Shown: positions 17,878 to 25,668 of the stretch, one piece after another
How positions within the stretch are numbered: the stretch's first letter is position 1
Layout: the number at the start of each line of letters is the position of its first letter
The notes under the pieces: generated by a model
What the model saw: only the letters and a program-made list of their open reading frames with translations
Told to the model about the DNA's origin: nothing
The model's database searches: none
NCBI GenBank assembly: GCA_026708325.1
Contig: JAPOVC010000021.1
Location: 62,001-126,000, forward strand
DNA from: Anaerolineaceae bacterium
GTDB lineage: Bacteria; Chloroflexota; Anaerolineae; Aggregatilineales; Phototrophicaceae
Direction: 5' to 3'
Length of the DNA stretch: 64,000 bases
Translations under genes and position numbers: made by a program

Positions 17878-17952
17878 CTTCTTTCCTCCATAAGCCGTCT
17901 TTGCGATGCTTCCCGCGAAGAATTACGCGCAGGATTGTAACGCAAGGCTACG

Positions 17953-17986
17953 ATACCGGCCACACACCTGGCAGCAGTTCCGGTAT
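17953..17986. promoter_or_regulatory. Inverted repeat upstream of the importer operon (possible operator)
   Basis: ATACCGG at 17953-17959 and CCGGTAT at 17980-17986 form a 7-bp inverted repeat with a 20-bp spacer, about 75-110 bp upstream of the binding-protein start. This could be an operator for an unlinked regulator. The match is short and could be chance. Confidence 0.25.
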
Positions 17987-18090
17987 GGGACGCCAGGTCC
18001 CCGTCGACCGCGCCCGGCCTGCGGCGACCCTGCCCGACCTCCGCCTGCGTGTTACAATTCAGTCATGCAAGACGCCGTCGCCTACCCCGC

Positions 18091-19299
18091 ATGAAACTGC
18101 TCGTCGTCCCGGCCTCGCTCGACCTGCGTCAGCCCTTCAGCGCGACGCCGGCCTGGTGGCAGTTGCTCAAGGCGCTGCACGAGGAGGGCGCCGAACTCAT
18201 CGCCAGCCCCTGGCAGGGCCCGCCCATCGAGACGCTCTGGTGGCGCGCCGGGGGCAACCCGGCCAAATGGCAGGGCGACGCCTGGCTGGGCGCGCGCCGG
18301 CTCTGGCGGCAAGTGGTCGGCACGCCGCCGCCGGTGCAACTGGACGAATACGACGTGCCGCCCGCCGGCCTGATGCGCGAGGCCTGGTCCGAAAAGCTGC
18401 TGCGCTACGTCTCCCGCGCCACCATCGCGCCGCTGTGGTACGCGCATCTGAAGAGCACGCTGCGGGAGCAGCCGGACATCGATGCCCTGCTCTTCCTGAC
18501 CCTGCCGCTCAACCAGTTGACCGGCGTACCGCGCCAACTGTCGCAGGAATTCGATATCCCGGTCTTCTTCTATGACGGCGACGTGCCCGCCAGCCTGCCG
18601 CAGATGGCCGGCTTCGCCAGCGGCTTTCGCATCTACCAGGGCGCGCGGCCGGAAGAATTCACGGCCTTCATTTGCAACAGCCTGGGCGGCGCCGCCGAAC
18701 TGCGCAAGCTGGGCGCGAAGGCGGCCTACACCGTCTACTACGGCGTCGACGAAACGGTCTTCAGCCCGGCGCAGGTGCCTGCGCAGGACTTCGACTTCTT
18801 CTTCTACGGCCACGGCCGCGAGTACCGCTCGCTGTGGATCGACGACATGATCGCGCGGCCGGCGGCGGCCCTGCCCGAGGCGCGCTTCGCGGTGCGCGGC
18901 ACGAACCTCGGCGAGCTCGGGCCGACGCAGCAGTTGCCCTATCTCAGCTTCAGCAAGCTGCGCGAGTACGTGGGGCGCAGCCGCATCAACCTCTGCATCA
19001 CGCGCCGCGCGCACGCCAGCGTCTACGGCTCCTCCAGTTCGCGTCCCTTCGAACTGGCCGGCATGGGCGCCTGCATCGTCGCCAGCCCCTACGAGGGCAT
19101 CGAGCTGTGGTTCGAGCCGGAGCGGGAGATCATCGTGGTCCATTCCTATGAGGAGGCGCTGGAGCGTTACCGCTGGCTGCTGGAACACGACAGTGAGCGG
19201 CAGCGCATGGGCGCGGCGGCGCGGCGGCGCGTGCTTTCCGAACACACCATGCGCCACCGCGCCCGTCAGCTGCTGGGCATCATGCGCGGGCATATGTAG
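18091..19299 (+). CDS. CgeB-like glycosyltransferase (GT-B fold)
   Basis: 402 residues. The C-terminal third matches the Glyco_trans_1_2/CgeB type: SSSRPFELAGMGACIVASPYEGIE followed by a YEEALERYRWLLEHDSERQRMG-type helix. The N-terminal domain is Trp-rich and unassigned. It probably transfers a sugar from a nucleotide donor to a cell-surface or small-molecule acceptor. The ATG at 18091 is chosen because the sequence becomes family-like there (KLLVVPASLDLR); the upstream frame to 18049 is arginine-rich and unlikely. Single gene, divergent from the importer operon. Confidence 0.75.
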   Translation: MKLLVVPASLDLRQPFSATPAWWQLLKALHEEGAELIASPWQGPPIETLWWRAGGNPAKWQGDAWLGARRLWRQVVGTPPPVQLDEYDVPPAGLMREAWSEKLLRYVSRATIAPLWYAHLKSTLREQPDIDALLFLTLPLNQLTGVPRQLSQEFDIPVFFYDGDVPASLPQMAGFASGFRIYQGARPEEFTAFICNSLGGAAELRKLGAKAAYTVYYGVDETVFSPAQVPAQDFDFFFYGHGREYRSLWIDDMIARPAAALPEARFAVRGTNLGELGPTQQLPYLSFSKLREYVGRSRINLCITRRAHASVYGSSSSRPFELAGMGACIVASPYEGIELWFEPEREIIVVHSYEEALERYRWLLEHDSERQRMGAAARRRVLSEHTMRHRARQLLGIMRGHM

Positions 19300-19327
19300 A
19301 ATGCCCGGCCCGGCCGGGGAAACGACG

Positions 19328-19537
19328 ATGATCGCGCAATACGAATCCTGCATCCTGACCACGGATTTGCCACAGTACGACCTGCGCGCCGGTGACCGGG
19401 GCGTCGTGGTAGATTTCACTTCTGATGGAGAAGCCTACATCGTGGAGTTCTTCACGCCCGAAGGCGAGACCATCGACGTGATCTTCGTCGAGCAAGATCA
19501 GGTGCGTCCCGCTCCGGAAACGATGCCTGCGGACTAA
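19328..19537 (+). CDS. DUF4926 domain small protein
   Basis: 69 residues matching the DUF4926 pattern: LTTDLPQYDLRAGDRGVVVDF, a GEAYIVEFF strand and a final VEQDQVRP. The family is a small SH3-like beta barrel of unknown function, often next to toxin or nuclease-like genes. GGGGA seven bases before the ATG supports this start; an in-frame ATG at 19301 is the alternative. Begins about 30 bp after the glycosyltransferase stop. Confidence 0.7.
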   Translation: MIAQYESCILTTDLPQYDLRAGDRGVVVDFTSDGEAYIVEFFTPEGETIDVIFVEQDQVRPAPETMPAD

Positions 19538-19592
19538 CCGCCAGCCAAACGTCTGACATCATGCGCGGACATGCGCGACGCCCGCTCGCTGG

Positions 19593-20006
19593 CTACAGCG
19601 TTCCGTCCCACAGGTTGAAACGGGGACTTTGCTGATCCACATAGTCAAGCGCGATTTGCAAGACGCGGTCCTGTACCTGCCTGTATACGTAACGGAAACC
19701 CTCGTCCCGGCGACTATCGGAAAGGAGCACGGGGACGACCTCTACACTCCTTGCCTCCGGGTCCTGAAACAATCCGTTGATCAGGCGATGACCGCCGCGG
19801 GCGCCGACGTGCGCCCTCCAGGTGACAATTTCACAGGGAAAATAGTAGACCGTCCATAGCTTGCCGAAGCCTGGGCCGCGTGGATTCAGACTGGCCTCAT
19901 GCAGAATGTCGTTGACCTGCTGCCTCAGCCTTGAGCGCGGTGGCGCAATTTCGTCAAGTTCACGCAGAAATAGTTGATGCAGCAGAATGTCATACGCCGG
20001 CGCCAA
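19593..20006 (-). CDS. Candidate toxin-like small protein paired with a Panacea-like gene
   Basis: 137 residues from a TTG start at 20006, which has GAGGAG seven bases upstream and lies inside the end of the upstream gene (17-bp overlap). Longer starts at 20027 lack a site. I do not recognise a named family. The middle, KLWTVYYFPCEIVTWRAH then SVEVVPVLLSDSRRDEGFRY, reads as an antiparallel sheet with basic/aromatic residues, loosely like RelE/ParE-type RNases. Coupling to a Panacea-like partner suggests a toxin, but this is inference from context. Confidence 0.5.
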   Translation of the reverse strand: MAPAYDILLHQLFLRELDEIAPPRSRLRQQVNDILHEASLNPRGPGFGKLWTVYYFPCEIVTWRAHVGARGGHRLINGLFQDPEARSVEVVPVLLSDSRRDEGFRYVYRQVQDRVLQIALDYVDQQSPRFNLWDGTL

Positions 20007-20610
20007 TGGTGGACTCCTCACTTTCAAGGAGCGCCCGTTTGGCGAAAGCCATTCCCATCGATTTCATGGCCCGCAGAAAGCCGGGGTAGAGCACCAACTC
20101 CAGGTCCTCGGCGTCGTCCTCGTCCTGCAGGGTCGGGACGGAACGGCCGGGGTGCGCCGCCAATAGGACCTGTTCAGGCGGCGCCTCTTTCATGGCCGGG
20201 TCCTCGTCCGCGCGCGCGTTTAGTTCGGCGAGTTCGAGAAAGGCATGGTCCCGCATGGCACAACGGATGGACTGCAGCAACTGCGGGAAGCCCGTGTTCA
20301 TGTGGCGGCGCACGGTCTCATGGTCCACGACGTCACTCGTCTGCCAGTGAGAGCCTTCCTGTTGCCCCGGAAGCTGTTTGTGCAGCAGCAGCTCCGCCTC
20401 CAGCAGGAGTGTGAGCTGGGCGGCGAGGTCGTGGCTGAACTGTCCGTAACGCGTGTGGCGAAAGGTGAAGGGCTTTGGCTCAACATCGCGTGTCGCGAAG
20501 TACAGCACCTTCTGCAGGCGAAAGCTGCTGGACACGCCCTGCGGAAACAGCCCGATCACGTAGAGAAGCGTCAGCCGCTGAAAGGTCTCCTTGTCCAGTG
20601 TGGCGGACAT
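19990..20610 (-). CDS. Panacea/DUF4065-like protein (candidate antitoxin)
   Basis: 206 residues from an ATG with GGAG eight bases upstream. The N-terminal half shows the Panacea-like pattern: SSSFRLQKVLYFATRDVEP, then FTFRHTRYGQFSHDLAAQL and a Leu-rich helix (compare KLQKLLYYA...YGP in DUF4065/SocA/GepA proteins). Panacea domains act as versatile antitoxins fused or linked to varied toxins. The C-terminal acidic segment DEDDAEDLELV could neutralise the basic partner. It overlaps the downstream gene by 17 bp. The match is by motif reading, so a distant relative remains possible. Confidence 0.5.
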   Translation of the reverse strand: MSATLDKETFQRLTLLYVIGLFPQGVSSSFRLQKVLYFATRDVEPKPFTFRHTRYGQFSHDLAAQLTLLLEAELLLHKQLPGQQEGSHWQTSDVVDHETVRRHMNTGFPQLLQSIRCAMRDHAFLELAELNARADEDPAMKEAPPEQVLLAAHPGRSVPTLQDEDDAEDLELVLYPGFLRAMKSMGMAFAKRALLESEESTIGAGV

Positions 20611-20754
20611 AGTGATTGCTCCGATGCCTGACAGACATTCTAGCAGAACTGCGTTCCTGCTGCTGTCAGCGAAATACACGGATTCTGTCGGTGTGTGCCG
20701 AAAGAATTCGTGCCGTCCCGCATTGCCGTCTGATTGGTAGATGAATGGAAATGA

Positions 20755-20785
20755 GGGCGCGCGGGAGACTGTTACCCGCGCGCCC
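20755..20785 (-). terminator. Perfect 11-bp stem, terminator of the two-small-gene operon
   Basis: GGGCGCGCGGG at 20755-20765 and CCCGCGCGCCC at 20775-20785 form a perfect 11-bp stem with a 9-nt loop. On the minus strand it begins 8 bases after the stop of the small acidic gene and is followed by a T-rich stretch (TCATTTCCATTCATC). It separates that operon from the Panacea-like pair. Confidence 0.65.
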
Positions 20786-20792
20786 CTTGTAT

Positions 20793-20993
20793 CTAGAGAT
20801 TCAGCCAGGTCAGCGAGTTGTTCATGACCTGCTGATGCCGCCATTCACTGCCACCTTCACGGTCGCAGTCCCGTACTTCATCTTCACGTATTTCCACTGC
20901 CGGCGCAGGCGCTTCCTCTTCACTGTGCCCTTCGTGTTTGCGTCTCTGCCACGGCAGCGGCAGTCCCGGCCTGATCAGGACACTCGTCGTCAT
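20793..20993 (-). CDS. Small acidic orphan protein
   Basis: 66 residues beginning MTTSVLIRPGLPLPWQRRK, then a strongly acidic stretch (HSEEEAPAPAVEIREDEVRD) and an uncharged tail, NNSLTWLNL. GGGGGAG nine bases upstream supports ATG 20993; an in-frame ATG at 21029 would add 12 residues. No family recognised. It follows a small basic gene by about 90 bp and is closed by a strong hairpin, which supports a real two-gene transcript. Possibly a protein-protein partner of the basic neighbour; not demonstrable from sequence. Confidence 0.45.
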   Translation of the reverse strand: MTTSVLIRPGLPLPWQRRKHEGHSEEEAPAPAVEIREDEVRDCDREGGSEWRHQQVMNNSLTWLNL

Positions 20994-21084
20994 TTGCAGC
21001 GTCTCCCCCTCTTTAAAGACGTCCCTCATCCACCAGCTGCCCGGCGCCGGGCGTTATCACATCGCCGGCGCGTCCGGCAGCACA

Positions 21085-21294
21085 CTAATTCAGCCTTGAC
21101 CAGATGGAGTCCAGTTGCCGTTGCCGCCGCGCACTGCCGCCCATGGCGTTGCGCGCGCGCAGCCCGTCGTCGTAGGTCGCGGCTGGCGCCTCACCTCGCG
21201 AAGCGTCCCACAGGGGGGTCGTCCGTCGGACCAGACCCTGCGCGCGCGTCCGGTGCGGTTGCCATAATCCGCGCAGCAGACTGACCGTTGCCAT
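21085..21294 (-). CDS. Small basic orphan protein
   Basis: 69 residues, rich in Arg (RTRAQGLVRRTTPLWD, GGSARRQRQLDSIWSRLN) and predicted basic. It has a strong ribosome site, GAGGAGGAACAAACG, directly before the ATG at 21294, better than most genes here. No family recognised. It is transcribed divergently from the DUF89 gene and co-directionally with the small acidic gene downstream. Confidence 0.5.
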   Translation of the reverse strand: MATVSLLRGLWQPHRTRAQGLVRRTTPLWDASRGEAPAATYDDGLRARNAMGGSARRQRQLDSIWSRLN

Positions 21295-21449
21295 CGTTTG
21301 TTCCTCCTCTTCTCCTGTCTCCAGTATTCATTACGCGACAGAAGGCAAGGCGGTTCAAGAGGCCAAGCAGTCCAACTGCCACATTTCCGTATTTTCTTGC
21401 GGCCTTCCAACACTTGTCGGGGAGAAGCCGGCCAGGTAGGCTGAGGGCC

Positions 21450-22604
21450 ATGGACTCATGCCCCATCCGCACCGACAGCAGCAACCCCTTCGCGCAGCGC
21501 ACCATCCGCGAACGCCTGCCCGCCATCCTGCGCGAGACGCGCCAGCTCAACCCGGACTATGCGCCGCAGGTCCACGACAGTATCCAGCGCCTGCATGACG
21601 AGCTGGTCGCTGACGCGCCGGTCCGCCTGATCGAGACGCCCGCTCCGGATTACGACGACTGGCGCCATGCCTGGTTGCCGTTCCGCGCGACCACCTGGCA
21701 GCACTGTCAGTGGTTCTTCGCCGAGGTCTATACCTACCGCCTGCTGATGGAGGCCGTGCGCTGGTGGGAAACGGGTCGCGACCCCTTCGCGCCGAAGAAG
21801 GCGGAGGAATACGCCAGTGAGGAGCACTGGCAATTGCTGACGCGCGCTTTGGCGGCAAGTGGTTCCCTGGAAGAGCGCCTGGCGACGCTGCTGGAACTGA
21901 CCGTCTGGGGCAACCGCATCGACCTCAGCTACGCGCTCGCCTCGTCGCACGGCAGCGAGGTTGCCGTCGATGACCTGCTGGTCGACGAGCGCGCGCTCTA
22001 CGTCGATCACCTGCTGCGCGAGCGCGGCGAGCTACATATCATCGCCGACAACGCCGGCAGCGAACTGACGATGGACCTCGTGCTGGCGGCCATGCTGCTG
22101 AGGGAAAACATCGCGTCGCGGGTCGTGCTGCATCTCAAGCAGCACCCCACCTTCGTCAGCGACGCGATTGTCGCCGACGTGCTGAACTTTCTCGACCTGT
22201 TGCGCCAGCGCAGCCAGGATCCGGCGGCGCAGCGCCTCGGCGCGCAACTGGAGACGCATCTGGAAGGGGGTCGCCTGCGCCTGGCGCCGGACCCCTGGTG
22301 GAACAGCAGCAACTTTCTCTACGCCCTGCCGCCGCGCCTGCAGATCCCTTTCGCCGGTGCCCGTCTGACGCTCATCAAGGGCGACGCCAACTACCGCCGC
22401 ATGGTCTACGACACGGTCTGGCCGGCCGAGACCCCGCTACAGGCCATCGCCGGCCACTTCCCCTGCCCCCTGCTGGCCCCGCGCACACTGAAGAGCGACC
22501 CGGTGGTCGGCCTGCCGCCCGGTCTGGCCGAAAGGCTGGACGGCATCGACGCCGACTGGCGCGTCAACGGCAAGCGCGCCGTGTTGCAAGGTACGTTGCG
22601 GTAG
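21450..22604 (+). CDS. DUF89/ARMT1-like metal-dependent damage-control phosphatase
   Basis: 384 residues with the DUF89 layout: a helical N-domain (RTIRERLPAILRETRQLNPDY), then the catalytic core ELHIIADNAGSELTMDLVLA and LIKGDANYRRMVYD. The Asp-Asn pair and the later Asp-Asn mark the metal site. Family members hydrolyse damaged or surplus phosphometabolites, such as sugar phosphates, with Co2+/Mn2+/Ni2+. ATG 21450 is chosen because family similarity begins there (the preceding 54 codons are low quality) and GAGGG lies just upstream. Confidence 0.85.
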   Translation: MDSCPIRTDSSNPFAQRTIRERLPAILRETRQLNPDYAPQVHDSIQRLHDELVADAPVRLIETPAPDYDDWRHAWLPFRATTWQHCQWFFAEVYTYRLLMEAVRWWETGRDPFAPKKAEEYASEEHWQLLTRALAASGSLEERLATLLELTVWGNRIDLSYALASSHGSEVAVDDLLVDERALYVDHLLRERGELHIIADNAGSELTMDLVLAAMLLRENIASRVVLHLKQHPTFVSDAIVADVLNFLDLLRQRSQDPAAQRLGAQLETHLEGGRLRLAPDPWWNSSNFLYALPPRLQIPFAGARLTLIKGDANYRRMVYDTVWPAETPLQAIAGHFPCPLLAPRTLKSDPVVGLPPGLAERLDGIDADWRVNGKRAVLQGTLR

Positions 22605-22612
22605 AGGTGGGC

Positions 22613-23173
22613 TCAGCCTCCCTCAAACTCCCGCCAGGGAACGAAACGCTCGCGATAGACCAGGTCCTGCCAGTAACGCCGCTTGCCCGGTTTCATCACG
22701 AACTGCGGGTTCGGCTGCGCGTGCCCCAGACAGAGCACGATCCAGGGCGTGAAACGATCCGGCAGATTGAGGATCTTGCGCAGGGCGGGCACGTTGAAGG
22801 AGGTCACCGGCCCGCTGGCCAGCCCCAGGGAATGGGCCGCCAGCGCCATGGTCTGCGCCGCCTGGCCCACGTCCATCAGGAAGACGGGGTCGTCGGCCTC
22901 CTCGTCAATGTAGGTGGGGAAGTTGCGCCGATCCACGCAGACGAAAATGTAGGTCGGCGCGTTGGAATAGATGCCCGGCGACACGCGGCGAATCAACTCG
23001 ATCAGTTCGGCGTCCTGCACCACCAGAAAGCGGTTGGGCAAATGGTTGCTGCCGGTCGGTGACCAGCGGCCGGCCTCGAGGATGATCTCCAGGTGTTCTT
23101 CCGAGACCTGCTCGTCAGTCATTTCGCGCACCACGCGGCGCGTTTTTATGTTTTCAAGCACCGGGTTGCTCAT
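22613..23173 (-). CDS. Nitroreductase-family flavoprotein
   Basis: 186 residues with FMN-binding TRRVVREMTDEQV and WSPTGSNHLPNRFLVV near the N-terminus, and a late GLASGPVTSFN. Reduces nitro, quinone or related groups with NAD(P)H as a cytosolic dimer. Its ATG overlaps the stop of the small gene upstream (ATGA), and GGAGG lies six bases before it. Convergent with the DUF89 gene. Actual substrate unknown. Confidence 0.85.
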   Translation of the reverse strand: MSNPVLENIKTRRVVREMTDEQVSEEHLEIILEAGRWSPTGSNHLPNRFLVVQDAELIELIRRVSPGIYSNAPTYIFVCVDRRNFPTYIDEEADDPVFLMDVGQAAQTMALAAHSLGLASGPVTSFNVPALRKILNLPDRFTPWIVLCLGHAQPNPQFVMKPGKRRYWQDLVYRERFVPWREFEGG

Positions 23174-23499
23174 GCCCCACCTCCCGTCGTCAGTCCGGCG
23201 CGCGCGGCCAGGCAATCGCCCAATGCCTCGTTGAGTTCCACCACGATCGCCTTGTAGCGGTCCCGCTGGCCGGTGACCGTGTGCGAGACCGGGATGCGCT
23301 CCAGCGCCACGTCCAGCAAGGTGCGCACCTCCGGCGAGACGTCATCGTAGACCATCGCCGCCAGGCGCTCGGCGGCGGTCAACTGGCGCAGGGGCCCGTA
23401 AAGCGCCGGCTCGCGCAACAGCAGCAGCGAGCAACTCAGAAACAGCGCCGTTAACTCGACCACCTGGTCTTCCGTCAGAAATTTCTTTTCCTCAGCCAT
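23170..23499 (-). CDS. Small helical protein, DUF6092-like
   Basis: 109 residues beginning AEEKKFLTEDQVVELTALFL, predicted mostly helical, with EPALYGPLRQLTAAERLA and a C-terminal helix carrying GQRDRYKAIVVELNEALG. The pattern resembles DUF6092, a family of unknown function, as far as I can judge from memory. AAGGAG six bases before the ATG fixes the start. It is translationally coupled to the nitroreductase, so a helper role for that enzyme is plausible. Confidence 0.6.
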   Translation of the reverse strand: MAEEKKFLTEDQVVELTALFLSCSLLLLREPALYGPLRQLTAAERLAAMVYDDVSPEVRTLLDVALERIPVSHTVTGQRDRYKAIVVELNEALGDCLAARAGLTTGGGA

Positions 23500-23574
23500 G
23501 GGCAGCTCCTTCCCCTGCGCGGAGTATGACACGCCGCGCATACGGCGGCGACCGTTATGGTACACTGCCGCGCC

Positions 23575-25023
23575 ATGAGCGACTGGATCCCCGTCATCGG
23601 CCTCGAAGTCCACGCCGAGCTGGAAACCGGCAGCAAGATGTTCAGCCCCTGCCCGGTCGTCGACAGCGTCGAGGCCGCGCCCAACAGCGCCGTCGACGTC
23701 GTCTCGCTGGGCCTGCCGGGTACGCTGCCGGTCATCAACCGCCGCGCCATGGAGTACGGCATGATGGTCGGCCTGGCGCTCAACTGCGAGATTCCGCCAG
23801 TCAACCGCTTCGACCGCAAGAGCTACTTCTACCCGGACCTGCCCAAGGGCTACCAGATCAGCCAGTACGAGCATCCCCTGGCCATAAACGGCCACGTCGA
23901 TATCGGCCTGGCCGATGGCCGCTGCAAGCGCATCCGGGTGCGCCGCGCCCACATGGAGGAGGACACCGGCAAGCTGACCCACGTCGCCGGCGGCTTCAGC
24001 CTCGTCGATTACAACCGCGCCGGCGTGCCCCTGCTGGAGATCGTGACCGAGCCCGACCTGGCCAGCGCCGCCGAGGCCGAGGCCTTCGCGCGCGACCTGC
24101 GCGCCATCCTGCGCTGGCTGGGCGTCAACAGCGGCGACATGTCGAAGGGCGTGTTGCGCTTCGAGGCCAACGTCAGCCTGCGCCAGCCCGATGACCCTGA
24201 CTTGCGCACGCGCACGGAAATCAAGAACCTCAACAGCATCCGCCACATGACGCGCGCCATCGAGAGCGAACTGCGCCGGCAGCGGCGTCTTTACGAGAAG
24301 GGCGAGGAGCTGCGTCAGGCCACGCTGGGCTGGGACGAGGACGCGCAACGCATCGTGGTGCAGCGCTACAAGGAGCGCGCCGACGAGTACCGCTACTTCC
24401 CGGAGCCGGACCTGCCCGTCGTCGAGGTCAGTGAGGCCTGGGTGCACGAAGTGCGCGCGCGCATCCCCGAAATGCCGGCCGCGCGCCGTCAGCGCTTCAT
24501 GGATGAACAGGGTCTGCAGGCCGCCGACGCGCAGCAACTGACCTCCGAACGGGCCGTCGCGGACTTCTACGAGGCCGTGCTGGAGAGCGGAATCGAGGCA
24601 CAGGTCGCCGCCAACTGGATCTGCGGCGCGCTCTTCGCCCTGATGAACGCCAGAGAGACTCCGCGCGAAACCATCGGCGAGTTGCGCTTCGGCGCCGCCG
24701 CATTCGCCGCCCTGCTGCGCATGGTCGTTGACGGGACGCTCAACCGCGGCACGGCGACCGCGGTGCTGGAGGCCATGTGGGAGAGCGGCGCCGACCCGCA
24801 GCAGATTGTGCGCGAGCGCGGACTGGCGCAGATCTCCGACAGCGACGTCATTGAGGAGACCGTCGACCAGGTGCTGGCGCAGCAGGTGCAACTGGTCGAG
24901 CGCTATCGCGCCGGCGAAACAAAGCTACTGGGCGCCCTGATGGGCCAGGCGATGAAGGCCCTGCGCGGCCAGGGCAACCCGGCTGCCGTGCGTCAGGCCC
25001 TGCAACAGCGTCTCGACGTCTGA
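23575..25023 (+). CDS. gatB: Aspartyl/glutamyl-tRNA amidotransferase subunit B
   Basis: 482 residues, full length. It opens WIPVIGLEVHAELETGSKMF and continues through the GatB_N core (LGLPGTLPVINRRAMEYGMM; RRAHMEEDTGKL; SLVDYNRAGVPLLEIVTEPD) to the C-terminal GatB/YqeY tRNA-binding domain (TVDQVLAQQVQLVERYRAGETKLLGALMGQAMKALRGQ). With GatA and GatC it converts misacylated Asp- or Glu-tRNA to Asn- or Gln-tRNA. ATG 23575 gives the canonical N-terminus. gatC and gatA are not next to it. Confidence 0.97.
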   Translation: MSDWIPVIGLEVHAELETGSKMFSPCPVVDSVEAAPNSAVDVVSLGLPGTLPVINRRAMEYGMMVGLALNCEIPPVNRFDRKSYFYPDLPKGYQISQYEHPLAINGHVDIGLADGRCKRIRVRRAHMEEDTGKLTHVAGGFSLVDYNRAGVPLLEIVTEPDLASAAEAEAFARDLRAILRWLGVNSGDMSKGVLRFEANVSLRQPDDPDLRTRTEIKNLNSIRHMTRAIESELRRQRRLYEKGEELRQATLGWDEDAQRIVVQRYKERADEYRYFPEPDLPVVEVSEAWVHEVRARIPEMPAARRQRFMDEQGLQAADAQQLTSERAVADFYEAVLESGIEAQVAANWICGALFALMNARETPRETIGELRFGAAAFAALLRMVVDGTLNRGTATAVLEAMWESGADPQQIVRERGLAQISDSDVIEETVDQVLAQQVQLVERYRAGETKLLGALMGQAMKALRGQGNPAAVRQALQQRLDV

Positions 25024-25116
25024 TTCGTCCGGGGCAACCCTTCTGGCCGCGCTCACGAGAGTGCCGGCCAGTCCCTTCGTCACATTTCGCAGGCTGCTAT
25101 CGTTTTGTCCTGGCTC

Positions 25117-25554
25117 TCATGCGGGAGACTCGGCCTCGCCTTCGGTGGCCAGGCGCTCCTCACGGCCCTCAAAGCGACCCTCCAGCCGCGCCAGGCGCTG
25201 GTTGCCGTCGTCGACTTTCACATCGACGCGGTCAATTCTCGTCTCCAGGCGCTGTTGGACGTCATCGATTTTCGTCTCCAGGCGCTGTTGGACGTCATCG
25301 ATTTTCGTCTCCAGACGCTGCTGGACGTCATCGATTTTCGTCTCCAAACGCAGAATGTCACCCTTGAGTTCCTTGCGCGTTTCATCGATTTTCTCGTCCA
25401 GACGCCGGATTTCGCCCCCGAGTTCCCTGCGCGAGTCGACGATCCGTCCCTCCAGACGCCAGGCCGCGCCCAGGATCGCCAGGATCGCGAGAATCACTTC
25501 CAGAGATAAAGAGGTGTCCAGGTTCACGGGAGTGCAGCGTCGCGCTTCATGCAT
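25117..25554 (-). CDS. Membrane-anchored coiled-coil protein with in-frame repeats
   Basis: 145 residues. A single membrane helix (SLEVILAILAILGAAWRL, about 16-33) is followed by about 100 residues of heptad-like coiled coil, including three exact copies of an 11-residue unit, RLETKIDDVQQ. Similar small bacterial proteins have no assigned function; a periplasmic or cytoplasmic spacer or scaffold is possible. No clear ribosome site precedes the ATG at 25554, and a GTG nine codons later is an alternative. Another coiled-coil protein of related style is encoded at 40865-41377. Confidence 0.6.
   Translation of the reverse strand: MHEARRCTPVNLDTSLSLEVILAILAILGAAWRLEGRIVDSRRELGGEIRRLDEKIDETRKELKGDILRLETKIDDVQQRLETKIDDVQQRLETKIDDVQQRLETRIDRVDVKVDDGNQRLARLEGRFEGREERLATEGEAESPA
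25235..25333 (-). repeat. Three tandem 33-bp coding repeats
   Basis: Units at 25235-25267, 25268-25300 and 25301-25333 follow each other without spacers, with a decayed fourth unit from 25334. Each encodes RLETKIDDVQQ inside the coiled-coil gene. Near-identity of the DNA indicates recent slippage or recombination. Confidence 0.9.
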
Positions 25555-25668
25555 TGATGTTAACGCGTTCCGCGAGTCGGGTCAATTGGGCGGGCGACGC
25601 CTCCGGGAAACCGTCATCGCCGTGGTATGGCCTCCCTGCGGCCGGCGTTCTTCCAGTGCCGGCGCGCT

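Noticed and set aside
23557-23575. Earlier start for gatB
   Set aside because: The GTG at 23557 adds six residues not found in the family and has no ribosome site; the ATG at 23575 gives the canonical N-terminus.
25235-25333. Possible CRISPR array from regular 33-bp repeats
   Set aside because: Repeats are contiguous with no spacers, in frame within a coiled-coil gene, and no cas genes are present.
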